A stretch of 64,000 nt of DNA from Haematospirillum sp. H4485 (GTDB taxonomy: Bacteria; Pseudomonadota; Alphaproteobacteria; Rhodospirillales; Rhodospirillaceae), in the NCBI RefSeq assembly GCF_012102745.1, contig NZ_JAAVSY010000001.1:310001-374000 (forward strand), given 5' to 3'. The position numbers and the translations under genes are program-made. Numbering within the stretch: the stretch's first letter is position 1; every line of letters begins with the position of its first letter. The notes beneath the pieces were generated by a model, which did no database searches, was not told the origin of the DNA, and worked only from the letters and a program-made list of their open reading frames with translations. Of this stretch, positions 46,032-54,726 are shown piece after piece.

Positions 46032-46190
46032 TCAGTGACAGCACAACCAATAGAACCGGCCATACGGCGGCTCCATGGATCGGGCGCGCAGAAAAGCGGC
46101 CTCCAAGCGACGCTGCTGGCGGACTGTGCGACGCCTGACTAGATCGAAGGGCACCGTAAGCACAAGGGCAAAAATTAGAAACTCAATCAC
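46032..46190 (-). CDS. Possible small membrane protein upstream of the ABC ATPase
   Basis: A 52-codon frame from GTG 46190 to TGA 46032. It reads as a hydrophobic N-terminal helix (VIEFLIFALVLTVPFDLV), then a strongly basic stretch (RRRTVRQQRRLEAAFLRAR), then a Trp/Tyr/Cys tail. GTGGGG lies about 5 bases upstream. In this frame, open codons without an ATG continue back to a stop near 46257. It could be a genuine small inner-membrane protein, a remnant of the missing permease of the adjacent ABC system, or chance. It ends 80 bases before the ATPase start on the same strand. Confidence 0.25.
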   Translation of the reverse strand: MIEFLIFALVLTVPFDLVRRRTVRQQRRLEAAFLRARSMEPPYGRFYWLCCH

Positions 46191-46308
46191 GCGACCCCAC
46201 TGCAACAAAGCGCTGCCAAACGCATCCGAAACAATGACGTTAACGGAGCGTATTGATTATAGGACCGCAATGAACCAAAGAAAAGATGGAATTACGTGAA
46301 GTGGCACA

Positions 46309-46324
46309 CACATTTGTAAATGTG
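46309..46324. promoter_or_regulatory. Symmetrical operator-like element
   Basis: CACATTT (46309-46315), spacer GT, AAATGTG (46318-46324): perfect 7-base half sites with twofold symmetry. It lies between tRNA-Pro and the small ORF/ABC ATPase. No known regulator consensus that I recall fits exactly. It is the only notable element in 46191-46399. Confidence 0.35.
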
Positions 46325-46399
46325 CAACAGTGCGCATATTTTATTTTTCAGAGAATGTGCGCGCAATCACCAAAGCACGCTGTATTACTTTTGGCTTCA

Positions 46400-46476
<77 letters not shown>

Positions 46477-46486
46477 AAGCCAAACA

Positions 46487-46513
46487 CCCGTACCGAAACA
46501 ACATCAGTACGGG
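46487..46513 (-). terminator. Hairpin between the secreted-protein gene and tRNA-Pro
   Basis: CCCGTAC (46487-46493) pairs with GTACGGG (46507-46513) around a 13-base loop. On the minus strand it follows the gene ending at 46593 and precedes the tRNA. Only a weak T-rich stretch (TGTTTGG) follows, so it may be a terminator or a processing element. Confidence 0.35.
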
Positions 46514-46592
46514 AGGCGGAATATATCGGCCCTTTATCACAAACGCAATCACAGAATGATGAGCGCAGTCATTTTTTCAGGTTATTCCATAC

Positions 46593-47057
46593 TTAACGGG
46601 CCGGCTTAGGTGATGATGCCCCGTGGTACAGATGTTCATTATACTGACACGCCTCACGAAGAGCATCTTTGCCCCCATAACTTAATGGCTCTCCATTCAG
46701 AAGAATGGTTTGGTTCTTTATGGTTATCGTCCCAATATAACCCTTTGCCTCAGCAAGAGGGGTAAGCGAGAGACGACGCGCAAGGCTTGTTTCCAGTTCA
46801 ATAGCAATATACTTCCCGGTCAGATCAGGATTTAGAGTTTGTGCTTCATCACCGTCGACTGTAACGACGGGTTGCCCATGCACATCAACACCTGCAACAT
46901 AATTGGCACTGCCCCCGGAGGATAAGTCGGCCTGTAAACGGCAGGCTGCGGGGTCAACATCCAGCGTCCAAGATCGACGTACTTCCTTTGCTGAGGCGGC
47001 CGCAAGAAGGCTTGCGACCATAAGTGAGCAACCACCATATAAAACCGTACGCCACAT
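46593..47057 (-). CDS. Uncharacterised secreted protein
   Basis: 154 residues with a Sec signal peptide (cleavage likely after SLLAAASA near residue 23) and no lipobox, so probably periplasmic. The mature part is mostly predicted beta (SWTLDVDPAACRLQADLSSGGSANYVAG, YIGTITIKNQTILLNGEPLSYGG). Cys38 and Cys137 (numbered from the start Met) could form a disulfide. I recognise no family. TATAAT lies directly in front of ATG 47057 and overlaps it. It stands alone between tRNA-Pro and mfd. Confidence 0.75.
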   Translation of the reverse strand: MWRTVLYGGCSLMVASLLAAASAKEVRRSWTLDVDPAACRLQADLSSGGSANYVAGVDVHGQPVVTVDGDEAQTLNPDLTGKYIAIELETSLARRLSLTPLAEAKGYIGTITIKNQTILLNGEPLSYGGKDALREACQYNEHLYHGASSPKPAR

Positions 47058-47316
47058 TATACCTGATCTTTCACAATCTTATTGTTACGCAAACTAGCTA
47101 AAATAGTAGCAGGAAAAGCCGTTTTTATCCCGGAAAAATGCATACTTTTCTTTATAGCCATGCGTTTTACACGTGACAACTCTACCGCAAGCGCATATCT
47201 TTCTGCGTGCAAGGGACGTCCTGTTTCGCGGGACGGCCCAAGTTTAGGGAGAAACACCGGGAAATTCCGGAATGCGCGTTACGCAAGTCAAATGTTTGCG
47301 GCGGGTAAAGCAAAAT

Positions 47317-47350
47317 AAAGACCAAGGCAAAGAATGTGTGCCTTGGTCTG
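47317..47350 (-). terminator. Strong terminator after mfd
   Basis: AGACCAAGGCA (47319-47329) pairs with TGCCTTGGTCT (47339-47349); minus-strand T-rich tail TTTATTTT follows. Plus-strand reading also ends in a T-rich tract (GTTTTGTTTT). It ends the minus-strand mfd transcript 13 bases after its stop. The remaining 47058-47316 shows no supportable gene. Confidence 0.85.
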
Positions 47351-47362
47351 TTTTGTTTTAGC

Positions 47363-50300
47363 CTATAAACAGGCCGTGGCCTCTTCGGCCACCTTGGCCA
47401 AGTTTTCCATAAGCTGATAAAGACCGGCCATGCGATCCTCTGGTATCGGCCAGTGGCGCATGTAGACAATCTTGTGATCAGGTCTGACCTTGACCAAGGC
47501 AATATTCTGGCTGATGAAGCGCACCAAGCCTTCAGGGTTGGGGAAGGTGTTGCCACGCAGCGTCAACACAGCGCCCTTTGGACCTGCATCAACTTTCTCG
47601 ATATGAGCACGCAGGCAAAGTTGTCGGATGCCGACGACAGACAAGAGATTACGTGCCTCAGATGGCAGGGGACCGAAACGGTCCACCAGCTCTGATATCA
47701 GGTTTTCAATCTCATCCGGTGTCTGTAGTTCACCAATACGACGATATAACCCAAGTCGTACCGACAAATCCTTGATATAGGTCTCTGGAAGCAGAACAGG
47801 GATGCCAAGGCTGATTTGTGGGGACCACCCGCTATCGCAACTTTCTTCTCCAGGGCTTCCTCCTCCTTTTCTGGCCGTAGCCACAGCTTCCTGCAAAAGA
47901 CTCTGGTAGAGTTCGATCCCAACTTCCTTGATGTGCCCCGATTGCTCGTCACCCAGCAGGTTACCTGCACCACGGATATCCATGTCATGTGAGGCTAGGG
48001 AGAAACCAGCCCCCAGGGTATCTAGGGTCTGCATGACGGTCAGCCTCTTTTCTGCTGCTGGCGCCAGTATGCGGCCAGGCGGCAGGGTCAGATAAGCATA
48101 ACCACGCTGCTTTCCGCGCCCCACGCGACCGCGCAGCTGATACAACTGTGAAAGTCCGAACATGTCAGCACGATGAATAATAATGGTATTGACCCGGGGC
48201 ATATCAAGCCCGCTTTCAATAATATTGGTTGCTACAAGGACATCATAATCACCGTCAGCAAAAGATTTCATAACCTCTTCTAGGCGGCTGGCTGACATCT
48301 GCCCATGGGCAACAACAGTCCGCACCTCAGGGACAAGAACATTTAAGTGCTCGACAGCCCTGTCAATGTCAGCCAAGCGGGGACAGACAAAGAAACTCTG
48401 CCCTCCCCTGTAGCGTTCACGCAGGATTGCCTCGCGGATCACAACGCCATCAAACGGCATGACAAAAGTACGGACAGTCAATCGATCAACCGGTGGTGTG
48501 GCAATCAGCGACAACTCACGAACGCCTGTCAGTGCCAGCTGCAATGTCCGGGGAATAGGCGTTGCAGACAGGGTCAGAACGTGCACGTCGGCCTTGAGCT
48601 GCTTCAGCTGTTCCTTGTGGGCAACGCCAAAATGCTGTTCCTCATCGACAATAAGGAGGCCAAGGCGCTGGAACTTGACAGACTTGGAAACAACGGCATG
48701 CGTGCCGATTACGATATCAAGTGTACCCTTCTCCAGCTCTTCCCGTACACGGGCCGCATCCTTTGCTGAAACAAGACGCGATAGCTGGGCAATACGCACA
48801 GGCATGTCCCGGAAACGCTCTATAAAATTCTGGTAATGCTGGCGCGCCAGAAGTGTTGTTGGCACAACAACGGCAACCTGCGTACCGCTCATGGCTGCAA
48901 CAAACGCTGCCCGAAGCGCAACCTCGGTTTTACCGAAACCAACATCACCACACACCAGACGGTCCATGGGCCGTCCCTTGGCCATATCATCCAAGGTATC
49001 GGCTATGGCTTTTAGCTGGTCGTCCGTTTCTGCGTATGGGAACCGGGCGCAGAATTCGTCAAAAAGACCCTCGGGCACAGTCAGAACATCAGCGTCACGT
49101 AGCTGACGCTGGGCTGCAACCTGTATCAGCTGATCCGCCATGTCACGGATACGCTGTTTCAGCTGTGCCTTACGGGACTGCCACGCCGGACTTCCCAACC
49201 GGTCCAAGGAAACGCCACCCTGCTCTGACCCATAGCGGGTCAGGACATCAATGTTCTCTACCGGTACAAAAAGCTTGTCACCACCATCATAAACCAGGCA
49301 AAGACAGTCGTGCGCAGCGCCACCAATATCCAGATTTTCCAGTCCTGTGTAACGTCCAATGCCGTGCTCGGCATGGACAACCAGATCCCCCTCTGCCAGG
49401 GCTGAAGCATCCCGTATAAAGGCATCGGCCTTCCCATGTCGCTTGCGGGTTGAGGGACGCGCCAGACGATCACCCAGAATATCCTGCTCGGCTACCAAGA
49501 CAAAACCGGGACCAAAAAAACCGTGCTCAAGGCCTAGGACAATGACCGGAACAGAGGAAACAGTCTGTTTACAGGCTGTTTTCCAGTCATCAGGACATGA
49601 CAGATTCTTGACACCGTGATCACGTAAAACACCTGACAGACGGTCTCGTGATCCATGGGACAGGGCGGCAATAACAACGCGTCTCTCTTTTCCTTGCTCC
49701 AGGTCAATATGTGCTCGTACGGCGTCATAGACATTTTCGCCATGACGGGCACGAACATCGGCAAAATCACGCCCCGGTCGTCCGCCAGCATCCACACAGT
49801 CACTTCCGATATCTGGTGCGGCAAAGGGTGAGAACAAAAGCGACGGCACTGTTTTCAGCAGTCGCGGAAACTCGTCCGGTTCCATAAACAGCCATTCTGG
49901 CTGTATCGGGTGATAGACTGTTCCGTTCCCGCTGTTTGACAGGTTGTTCAGGCTGATGCGTGCTTCAAAATATTCCCGGATCAGTGTAGTCCTTGCTTCC
50001 CATGCCTGTTCAAACTGGTGATCGCAGGTCACGAGAGCTTGGGGGAGATAGGCAAAAAGAGTGTCCAACCCATCGTGAAACAGGGGCATCCAATGCTCTA
50101 TTCCCTGCATGGTCCGCCCAGCTGAAACAGCCTCGTACAACAGGTCATCCTTGCCCGGCGCTCCAAACAATTCCCGGTACCGGGTCCGGAAGCGGGCAAT
50201 GCTGTCTTCGGTCAGGATAACCTCGGACATGGGCTTGAGGAGAACCTCATCCAGATTGCCCGTACTGCGCTGTGTCAGGGGATCAAAAGTTCTGATGGTA

Positions 50301-50893
50301 TCAACATCGTCCCCGAACAGATCAAGACGCAGGGGTTCCCCTGTGCCGGAAGGGTAAAGGTCAATAATACCACCCCGTACAGCATATTCCCTGGGCTCCA
50401 TGACCTGTCCGGAGCGGGTGTACCCATTGCGTGCCAGATACCCCATCAGGGCATCGACATTCAGCCGTTTACCGGCCAGAATACGGAAGACTGCACCATT
50501 AAAAACACGCTTGCCCGGCACGCGCTGGGTGACGGCAGCAACGGTTGTGATAACCAGACGCGGTTTGCCCGGATGTGGCCCGGCCAGGCGGGTCAAGGTG
50601 TCCGTGCGTTGTGCGGCAAGGTCTGCGCTGGGTGAAACGCGGTCATATGGCACGCAATCCCAGGCCGGGAAGACCAGAACATCAAGATCGGGGGCGAAAA
50701 AACGAACCTCGGCGGCAAGGGTTGCCAACCTCACATCATCGCGGCAAATGTGCAAGACATCGCTGTATGCGTTGCCGCGTGCAAGGTTTGACAGAAAAAG
50801 GGCATCGTATCCCTCGGGCAGACCGTGGACTGTTACCTGATGACCGGTACCAAGGGTTTCTATCCGTTGAAGGGCAAAGGAGAAATCAGTCAC
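47363..50893 (-). CDS. mfd: Transcription-repair coupling factor
   Basis: Removes stalled RNA polymerase at lesions and recruits UvrA. 1176 residues: UvrB-like N-terminal module (PAWDCVPYDRVSPSADLAAQRTDTL is UvrB-homologous in style), RNA-polymerase interaction domain (EGDLVVHAEHGIGRYTGLENL), and a RecG-like translocase with GDVGFGKTEVALRAAFVA (Walker A), DEEQHFG, TATPIPRTLQL, and the TRG hairpin region RVGRGKQRGYAYL. The C-terminal domain follows. The start is GTG 50893, 3 bases after the sdhE stop, so the pair is an operon. uvrA elsewhere in this window is its partner. Confidence 0.98.
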   Translation of the reverse strand: MTDFSFALQRIETLGTGHQVTVHGLPEGYDALFLSNLARGNAYSDVLHICRDDVRLATLAAEVRFFAPDLDVLVFPAWDCVPYDRVSPSADLAAQRTDTLTRLAGPHPGKPRLVITTVAAVTQRVPGKRVFNGAVFRILAGKRLNVDALMGYLARNGYTRSGQVMEPREYAVRGGIIDLYPSGTGEPLRLDLFGDDVDTIRTFDPLTQRSTGNLDEVLLKPMSEVILTEDSIARFRTRYRELFGAPGKDDLLYEAVSAGRTMQGIEHWMPLFHDGLDTLFAYLPQALVTCDHQFEQAWEARTTLIREYFEARISLNNLSNSGNGTVYHPIQPEWLFMEPDEFPRLLKTVPSLLFSPFAAPDIGSDCVDAGGRPGRDFADVRARHGENVYDAVRAHIDLEQGKERRVVIAALSHGSRDRLSGVLRDHGVKNLSCPDDWKTACKQTVSSVPVIVLGLEHGFFGPGFVLVAEQDILGDRLARPSTRKRHGKADAFIRDASALAEGDLVVHAEHGIGRYTGLENLDIGGAAHDCLCLVYDGGDKLFVPVENIDVLTRYGSEQGGVSLDRLGSPAWQSRKAQLKQRIRDMADQLIQVAAQRQLRDADVLTVPEGLFDEFCARFPYAETDDQLKAIADTLDDMAKGRPMDRLVCGDVGFGKTEVALRAAFVAAMSGTQVAVVVPTTLLARQHYQNFIERFRDMPVRIAQLSRLVSAKDAARVREELEKGTLDIVIGTHAVVSKSVKFQRLGLLIVDEEQHFGVAHKEQLKQLKADVHVLTLSATPIPRTLQLALTGVRELSLIATPPVDRLTVRTFVMPFDGVVIREAILRERYRGGQSFFVCPRLADIDRAVEHLNVLVPEVRTVVAHGQMSASRLEEVMKSFADGDYDVLVATNIIESGLDMPRVNTIIIHRADMFGLSQLYQLRGRVGRGKQRGYAYLTLPPGRILAPAAEKRLTVMQTLDTLGAGFSLASHDMDIRGAGNLLGDEQSGHIKEVGIELYQSLLQEAVATARKGGGSPGEESCDSGWSPQISLGIPVLLPETYIKDLSVRLGLYRRIGELQTPDEIENLISELVDRFGPLPSEARNLLSVVGIRQLCLRAHIEKVDAGPKGAVLTLRGNTFPNPEGLVRFISQNIALVKVRPDHKIVYMRHWPIPEDRMAGLYQLMENLAKVAEEATACL

Positions 50894-50896
50894 TGT

Positions 50897-51157
50897 CTAC
50901 ACGAATCCGTCATAGGGTTTGAAGGCGGTTAGCATATGGAAAACATCATGATCATGCTGTGAAGGAACTGGCTTGCGGCCAATCACCCAGTCCATGATGT
51001 CCATATCCAGCTCATCCAACAGGCTTTCAAGCCGATCGAGCTGGGGCGCATCCAGCTCACTGATGCGAGCGGCAACAAAGCCACCAATCATAAGATCAGC
51101 CTCTTTCATGCCTCGGTGGGAAGCCCTGTAAAGGATTTTCCTGCGACGCTCATCCAT
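50897..51157 (-). CDS. sdhE: FAD assembly factor SdhE
   Basis: Small helical protein that promotes covalent FAD attachment to succinate dehydrogenase. The RGxxE motif used for flavinylation is present as RGMKEADL (residues 15-19). 86 residues, the usual size, from ATG 51157; the frame runs to 51310 without conservation. It shares a promoter region with recG on the other strand, where a paired inverted repeat lies. mfd follows 3 bases later. Confidence 0.95.
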   Translation of the reverse strand: MDERRRKILYRASHRGMKEADLMIGGFVAARISELDAPQLDRLESLLDELDMDIMDWVIGRKPVPSQHDHDVFHMLTAFKPYDGFV

Positions 51158-51192
51158 GATAGGTGCACCTTCCCCGCATTTTATGAGAAAAG

Positions 51193-51226
51193 AACAGGGG
51201 ATCTGGTATAGATCCTTTCCCCTGTT
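51193..51226. promoter_or_regulatory. Nested inverted repeat between sdhE and recG
   Basis: AACAGGGG (51193-51200) and CCCCTGTT (51219-51226) form an outer perfect 8-bp pair. Inside, GGATC (51199-51203) and GATCC (51211-51215) form a second pair around TGGTATA. It lies within the 133-base divergent intergenic region and could act on either gene. Confidence 0.5.
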
Positions 51227-51290
51227 GCGCAAAGACATTCTGCGGACAGAACAAGAACATTTTCTGCTACACGGAGAATAACGGTCCCCT

Positions 51291-53381
51291 ATGCGCCCGT
51301 CGATCCTCAATCCCCTGTTCTGCCCCCTGGACTCTCTGCCCGGCCTGGGAAAGCGGCTGGCCCCGCTTTATGATCGATTGACCGGTGGTGGCGGGCACCT
51401 TGTTGACGCCCTGTGGCATTTCCCGACCGGTATTATTGACCGCCGGGCATCACCAACGATCATGCAGGCGACCAACGGCAGCATTGCGACCCTTGATCTC
51501 ATTGTTGACAGTCACATTCCACCGGCAAGGGGAAGCCGTGCCCCTTGGCGCATACGCTGTCGGGACCAGAGTGGCTATATATCCATCACCTGGTTTCATC
51601 CCCGCAAGGAATGGCTGGAGAAATCCTTCCCCGTCGGGCAGCGCGTTGTCGTATCGGGGAAAGTGGATGTATTTCATGATGAGCGCCAGATGGCCCACCC
51701 GGATCATGTGGTGCCTCCGTCACAGGCAGACAGCATCCGCATTGTAGAGCCGGTGTATCCTCTCTCTGCCGGAATTGTGAACAAGACAGCCACCAAAGTT
51801 GCCCGAACGGCACTGGAGCGTACGCCAGAACTGCCGGAGTGGATCAATCCCCACCTGATCAGCCAGAAGGGATGGCCGCACTGGAAGGATGCGCTGGGCA
51901 CTGTCCACCACCCGCAAACAGAGGACGACCTGTCGGCCATCGGACCGGCGCGACAGAGGCTTGCTTATGATGAGCTTCTGGCAAACCAGCTGGCTCTGTT
52001 GCTTGTACGCCGCGCCAATCGCAAGCGGACCGGGCGTGTCCTGCATGGAAACGGAAGCTTGCGCCGGGCTGTTGCAGCCGCCCTGCCCTTTTCGCTGACC
52101 CAGGCCCAGCAATGCGCTTTGGATGAGATATTTGCCGACATGCAGGCGCCGGATCGTATGTTGAGGTTGCTTCAAGGCGATGTCGGAAGTGGAAAGACAG
52201 TTGTCGGCCTTATGGCCATGCTGAATGCCGTGGAGTGTGGCACTCAGGCTGCCTTGATGGCCCCGACCGAGATTCTGGCCCGCCAGCATCTTGAAACCCT
52301 GGCTCCCTTGGCCAAGGCCTGTGGCATACGGGTTGCCCTCCTGACAGGCCGCGACAAGGGAAAACCGCGTGAAGCTCTGCTGCAGGATCTCAAGGATGGT
52401 GCCATTGATATCATTATCGGCACCCACGCCCTGTTTCAGGATGATGTTGTGTTCCGCGATCTTGGCCTCGCCGTGATTGATGAACAGCATCGCTTTGGCG
52501 TGCAACAGCGCCTGATGTTGACGGGAAAAGGAAAAGCCGCTGATGTACTTGTCATGACGGCTACCCCCATTCCACGCACTCTGACGCTGACCCTTTATGG
52601 AGACATGGATGTCTCCCGGCTGGAGGGAAAACCGCCGGGGCGGAAGCCCGTCGACACACGTATTATAGGACGAAACCGTCTGGAGGAGGTGATTGCCGGG
52701 CTTGAGCGTGTGTTGAATACAGGCGCCAAGGCTTATTGGGTGTGTCCGCTGGTGGAAGAATCCGAAACCTCGGATCTGTCTGCGGCAGAAGAACGCTATG
52801 CACAGCTGCAAGAGCATTTCGGGCACAGGGTTGCCATGGTGCATGGGCGCATGAAGGGCCCGGACAAGGATGCTGTCATGGAGGGATTTGCCTCTGATCG
52901 CCATGACATTCTGGTTGCAACCACGGTGATAGAGGTCGGTGTCAATGTTCCCACTGCCACACTAATGATTATCGAGCAAGCAGAACGCTTTGGTCTTGCA
53001 CAGTTGCACCAGCTCCGGGGACGGATCGGACGGGGGGACAGGGCATCGGTCTGCCTGTTGTTGTATGGCCATCCCTTGTCGGAAACAGCACGCATGCGCC
53101 TTGAGACTATGCGTTCCACCGAAGACGGATTTGTTATTGCCGAAGAAGACCTCCGCTTGCGGGGCGGTGGAGAAATCCTGGGTCTTCGCCAAAGCGGAAT
53201 GCCGGAATTTCGTACTGCAGACCTTGCTGTACACGGTGAACTTCTGGCTACAGCCCGCGATGATGCCCGTCATGTCATGGAAATGGACCCGGAGCTGGCA
53301 ACGCCACGTGGTGAGGCCCTTCGTATCTTGCTGTATCTTTTTGAAAGGGATGCCGCCGTAAGGACATTGCAGTCTGGATAA
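51291..53381 (+). CDS. recG: ATP-dependent DNA helicase RecG
   Basis: Remodels stalled replication forks and Holliday junctions. 696 residues: N-terminal wedge/OB domain (GKRLAPLYDRLTG, DGTISIT-like IRCRDQSGYISITWF), then SF2 helicase motifs GDVGSGKTVVGLMAML, the DEQH box DEQHRFG, TATPIPRTLTLTLYG and motif VI QLRGRIGRGDRAS. ATG 51291 is the start nearest the conserved PLDSLPGLGKR block. Divergent from sdhE. Confidence 0.98.
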   Translation: MRPSILNPLFCPLDSLPGLGKRLAPLYDRLTGGGGHLVDALWHFPTGIIDRRASPTIMQATNGSIATLDLIVDSHIPPARGSRAPWRIRCRDQSGYISITWFHPRKEWLEKSFPVGQRVVVSGKVDVFHDERQMAHPDHVVPPSQADSIRIVEPVYPLSAGIVNKTATKVARTALERTPELPEWINPHLISQKGWPHWKDALGTVHHPQTEDDLSAIGPARQRLAYDELLANQLALLLVRRANRKRTGRVLHGNGSLRRAVAAALPFSLTQAQQCALDEIFADMQAPDRMLRLLQGDVGSGKTVVGLMAMLNAVECGTQAALMAPTEILARQHLETLAPLAKACGIRVALLTGRDKGKPREALLQDLKDGAIDIIIGTHALFQDDVVFRDLGLAVIDEQHRFGVQQRLMLTGKGKAADVLVMTATPIPRTLTLTLYGDMDVSRLEGKPPGRKPVDTRIIGRNRLEEVIAGLERVLNTGAKAYWVCPLVEESETSDLSAAEERYAQLQEHFGHRVAMVHGRMKGPDKDAVMEGFASDRHDILVATTVIEVGVNVPTATLMIIEQAERFGLAQLHQLRGRIGRGDRASVCLLLYGHPLSETARMRLETMRSTEDGFVIAEEDLRLRGGGEILGLRQSGMPEFRTADLAVHGELLATARDDARHVMEMDPELATPRGEALRILLYLFERDAAVRTLQSG

Positions 53382-53408
53382 CTGTGGCAGGAGGGAGATA
53401 CCGTCACC

Positions 53409-53711
53409 ATGAATGATGAGGATCCAACCACAATAGAAGTACTGGTATGCCTGAACCGCCGTTACGGAGAAATGCAGAAAAGCTGTTCAGCAAGTGGTGC
53501 GGAGCTTGTCCTCTCTGCCCTGAAAGACGCCATTGAGAATGACCCTGTTCTTGTTGACTGTGTAGAGGTAAATGGCTCTCCTTGTATGGGGCGCTGTGTC
53601 TACGGACCTAATGTCCGCATTGTCGGCCATAATATGTGGAGCGAGGTTTCTCCCGGTGATCTGGGAGAGATTATGGCCGCGTTGCGGACTCTCGGCGGGC
53701 ATCAGTCGTAA
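53409..53711 (+). CDS. Thioredoxin-like [2Fe-2S] ferredoxin domain protein
   Basis: 100 residues in the fold shared by the NuoE-type [2Fe-2S] domain and clostridial ferredoxin-like proteins. Probable ligands are Cys14, Cys26, Cys59 and Cys63 (VLVCLNRRYG, KSCSASGAE, SPCMGRCVYGPNVRI), with an extra Cys51. Trailing WSEVSPGDLGEIM is typical. Electron partner unknown. ATG 53409 lies 27 bases after recG, so it is probably in the same transcript. It overlaps the opposing tag gene by 10 bases at the 3' end. Confidence 0.85.
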   Translation: MNDEDPTTIEVLVCLNRRYGEMQKSCSASGAELVLSALKDAIENDPVLVDCVEVNGSPCMGRCVYGPNVRIVGHNMWSEVSPGDLGEIMAALRTLGGHQS

Positions 53712-54298
53712 GAAAATCCATGTTCCATGGCTTTTCTCCATGGGGGGTTCGCAGCAAGAATGCGAGTATAAACGGGACATTGCACGTGGTGTGCGCCAGG
53801 GAGCCACCCCGTTGACATCAGAAACTCCTTGACGATTTCCGGCCCGGTAAAGCGGAATGTTCGTCGAAAAACCCGGACCCAATCCTTATGAACCAAGGGG
53901 TGGTGAGCATCTATCCAATTGGCAAAGCTGCCATATTCGGCTTTTAAACGCATCAGAATGCGAGCATTCCCAAGTATAGCCTCTACTTTCCGTCTGTTGC
54001 GTATAATGCCGGGATTTTGAAGAAGAAATGGCACAGCTTCGTCATTCCAGCCGGCCAAGATGTGCGGATCAAAACCGGCAAATGCTTCCCTCAGGGATGT
54101 GCGGCGTTTGAGGATCAACTCCCATGACAAGCCAGCCTGAAAGATCTCCAAGGACAATCGCTCCAGCAACGCTTTATCATCCCGCAAGGGGAATCCATAT
54201 TCGCTTTCGTGATAAGCGTGATGCACCGGATGCTCCGGAGCCAAGTCGCAGTACCAGCTCACCGTGTCCTGTTCTCCGTCGAAATCAGGCCTGTTCAA
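53702..54298 (-). CDS. tag: DNA-3-methyladenine glycosylase I
   Basis: Excises 3-methyladenine from alkylated DNA. The Tag family block YHESEYGFPLRDDKALLERLSLEIFQAGLSW is intact, with Cys17 (WYCDLAPEH) and the His/Cys region GAHHVQCPVYTR, positioned like the zinc-binding residues of E. coli Tag. 198 residues, near normal. Start overlaps the mce stop by 14 bases, so the two are coupled; the pairing itself has no obvious functional sense. Confidence 0.94.
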   Translation of the reverse strand: MNRPDFDGEQDTVSWYCDLAPEHPVHHAYHESEYGFPLRDDKALLERLSLEIFQAGLSWELILKRRTSLREAFAGFDPHILAGWNDEAVPFLLQNPGIIRNRRKVEAILGNARILMRLKAEYGSFANWIDAHHPLVHKDWVRVFRRTFRFTGPEIVKEFLMSTGWLPGAHHVQCPVYTRILAANPPWRKAMEHGFSYD

Positions 54299-54689
54299 GC
54301 TCGATCAAGGTACCAAATGCATCCTTGGGGTGGAGAAACAAAACCGGCTTCCCGTGAGCGCCTGTTTTTGGTTCACCACTTCCAAGAATACGCATCCCCT
54401 GTGCTTTCAGATGCCTGCTTGCCGCCAACAGGTCCCGGACTTCATAACACATATGGTGCATGCCTCCCCCGGGATGGTCAGTCAAAAAGCTTCTGATAGG
54501 GCTGTCATCCCCCAAAGGGTGCAAAAGCTCGACCCGGGTATTGGGAAGTTCGACAAAAATAACACTCACCCCGTGGTCAGGCAAATGAAGCGGCGCAGAA
54601 ACAGGGGCACCCATTGTATCCTGATAAAAGCGAGAGGCTTTTTCCAGATCCGGCACGACAAGAGCAACATGGTTAAGGCGCCCGATCAT
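54285..54689 (-). CDS. mce: Methylmalonyl-CoA epimerase
   Basis: Glyoxalase/VOC-fold enzyme that interconverts (R)- and (S)-methylmalonyl-CoA in propionate/branched-chain catabolism. Metal-binding residues are visible: His7 (LNHVALVV), the His in GGGMHHMCYEV and the Glu in GTLIELEQA. 134 residues, the family size. It lies 37 bases downstream of rnj; nuo-birA-coaX-rnj-mce is a frequent alphaproteobacterial order. Confidence 0.95.
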   Translation of the reverse strand: MIGRLNHVALVVPDLEKASRFYQDTMGAPVSAPLHLPDHGVSVIFVELPNTRVELLHPLGDDSPIRSFLTDHPGGGMHHMCYEVRDLLAASRHLKAQGMRILGSGEPKTGAHGKPVLFLHPKDAFGTLIELEQA

Positions 54690-54726
54690 GCCATCTCTCC
54701 TCCCCCCGCTTCCGCTTGCACAGATC

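Noticed and set aside
47082-47318. 78-codon plus-strand frame between the secreted gene and mfd
   Set aside because: No ribosome-binding site or known domain, and it ends in the mfd terminator stem.
51720-52904. 394-codon minus-strand frame inside recG
   Set aside because: Antisense to intact RecG helicase motifs; no independent signal.
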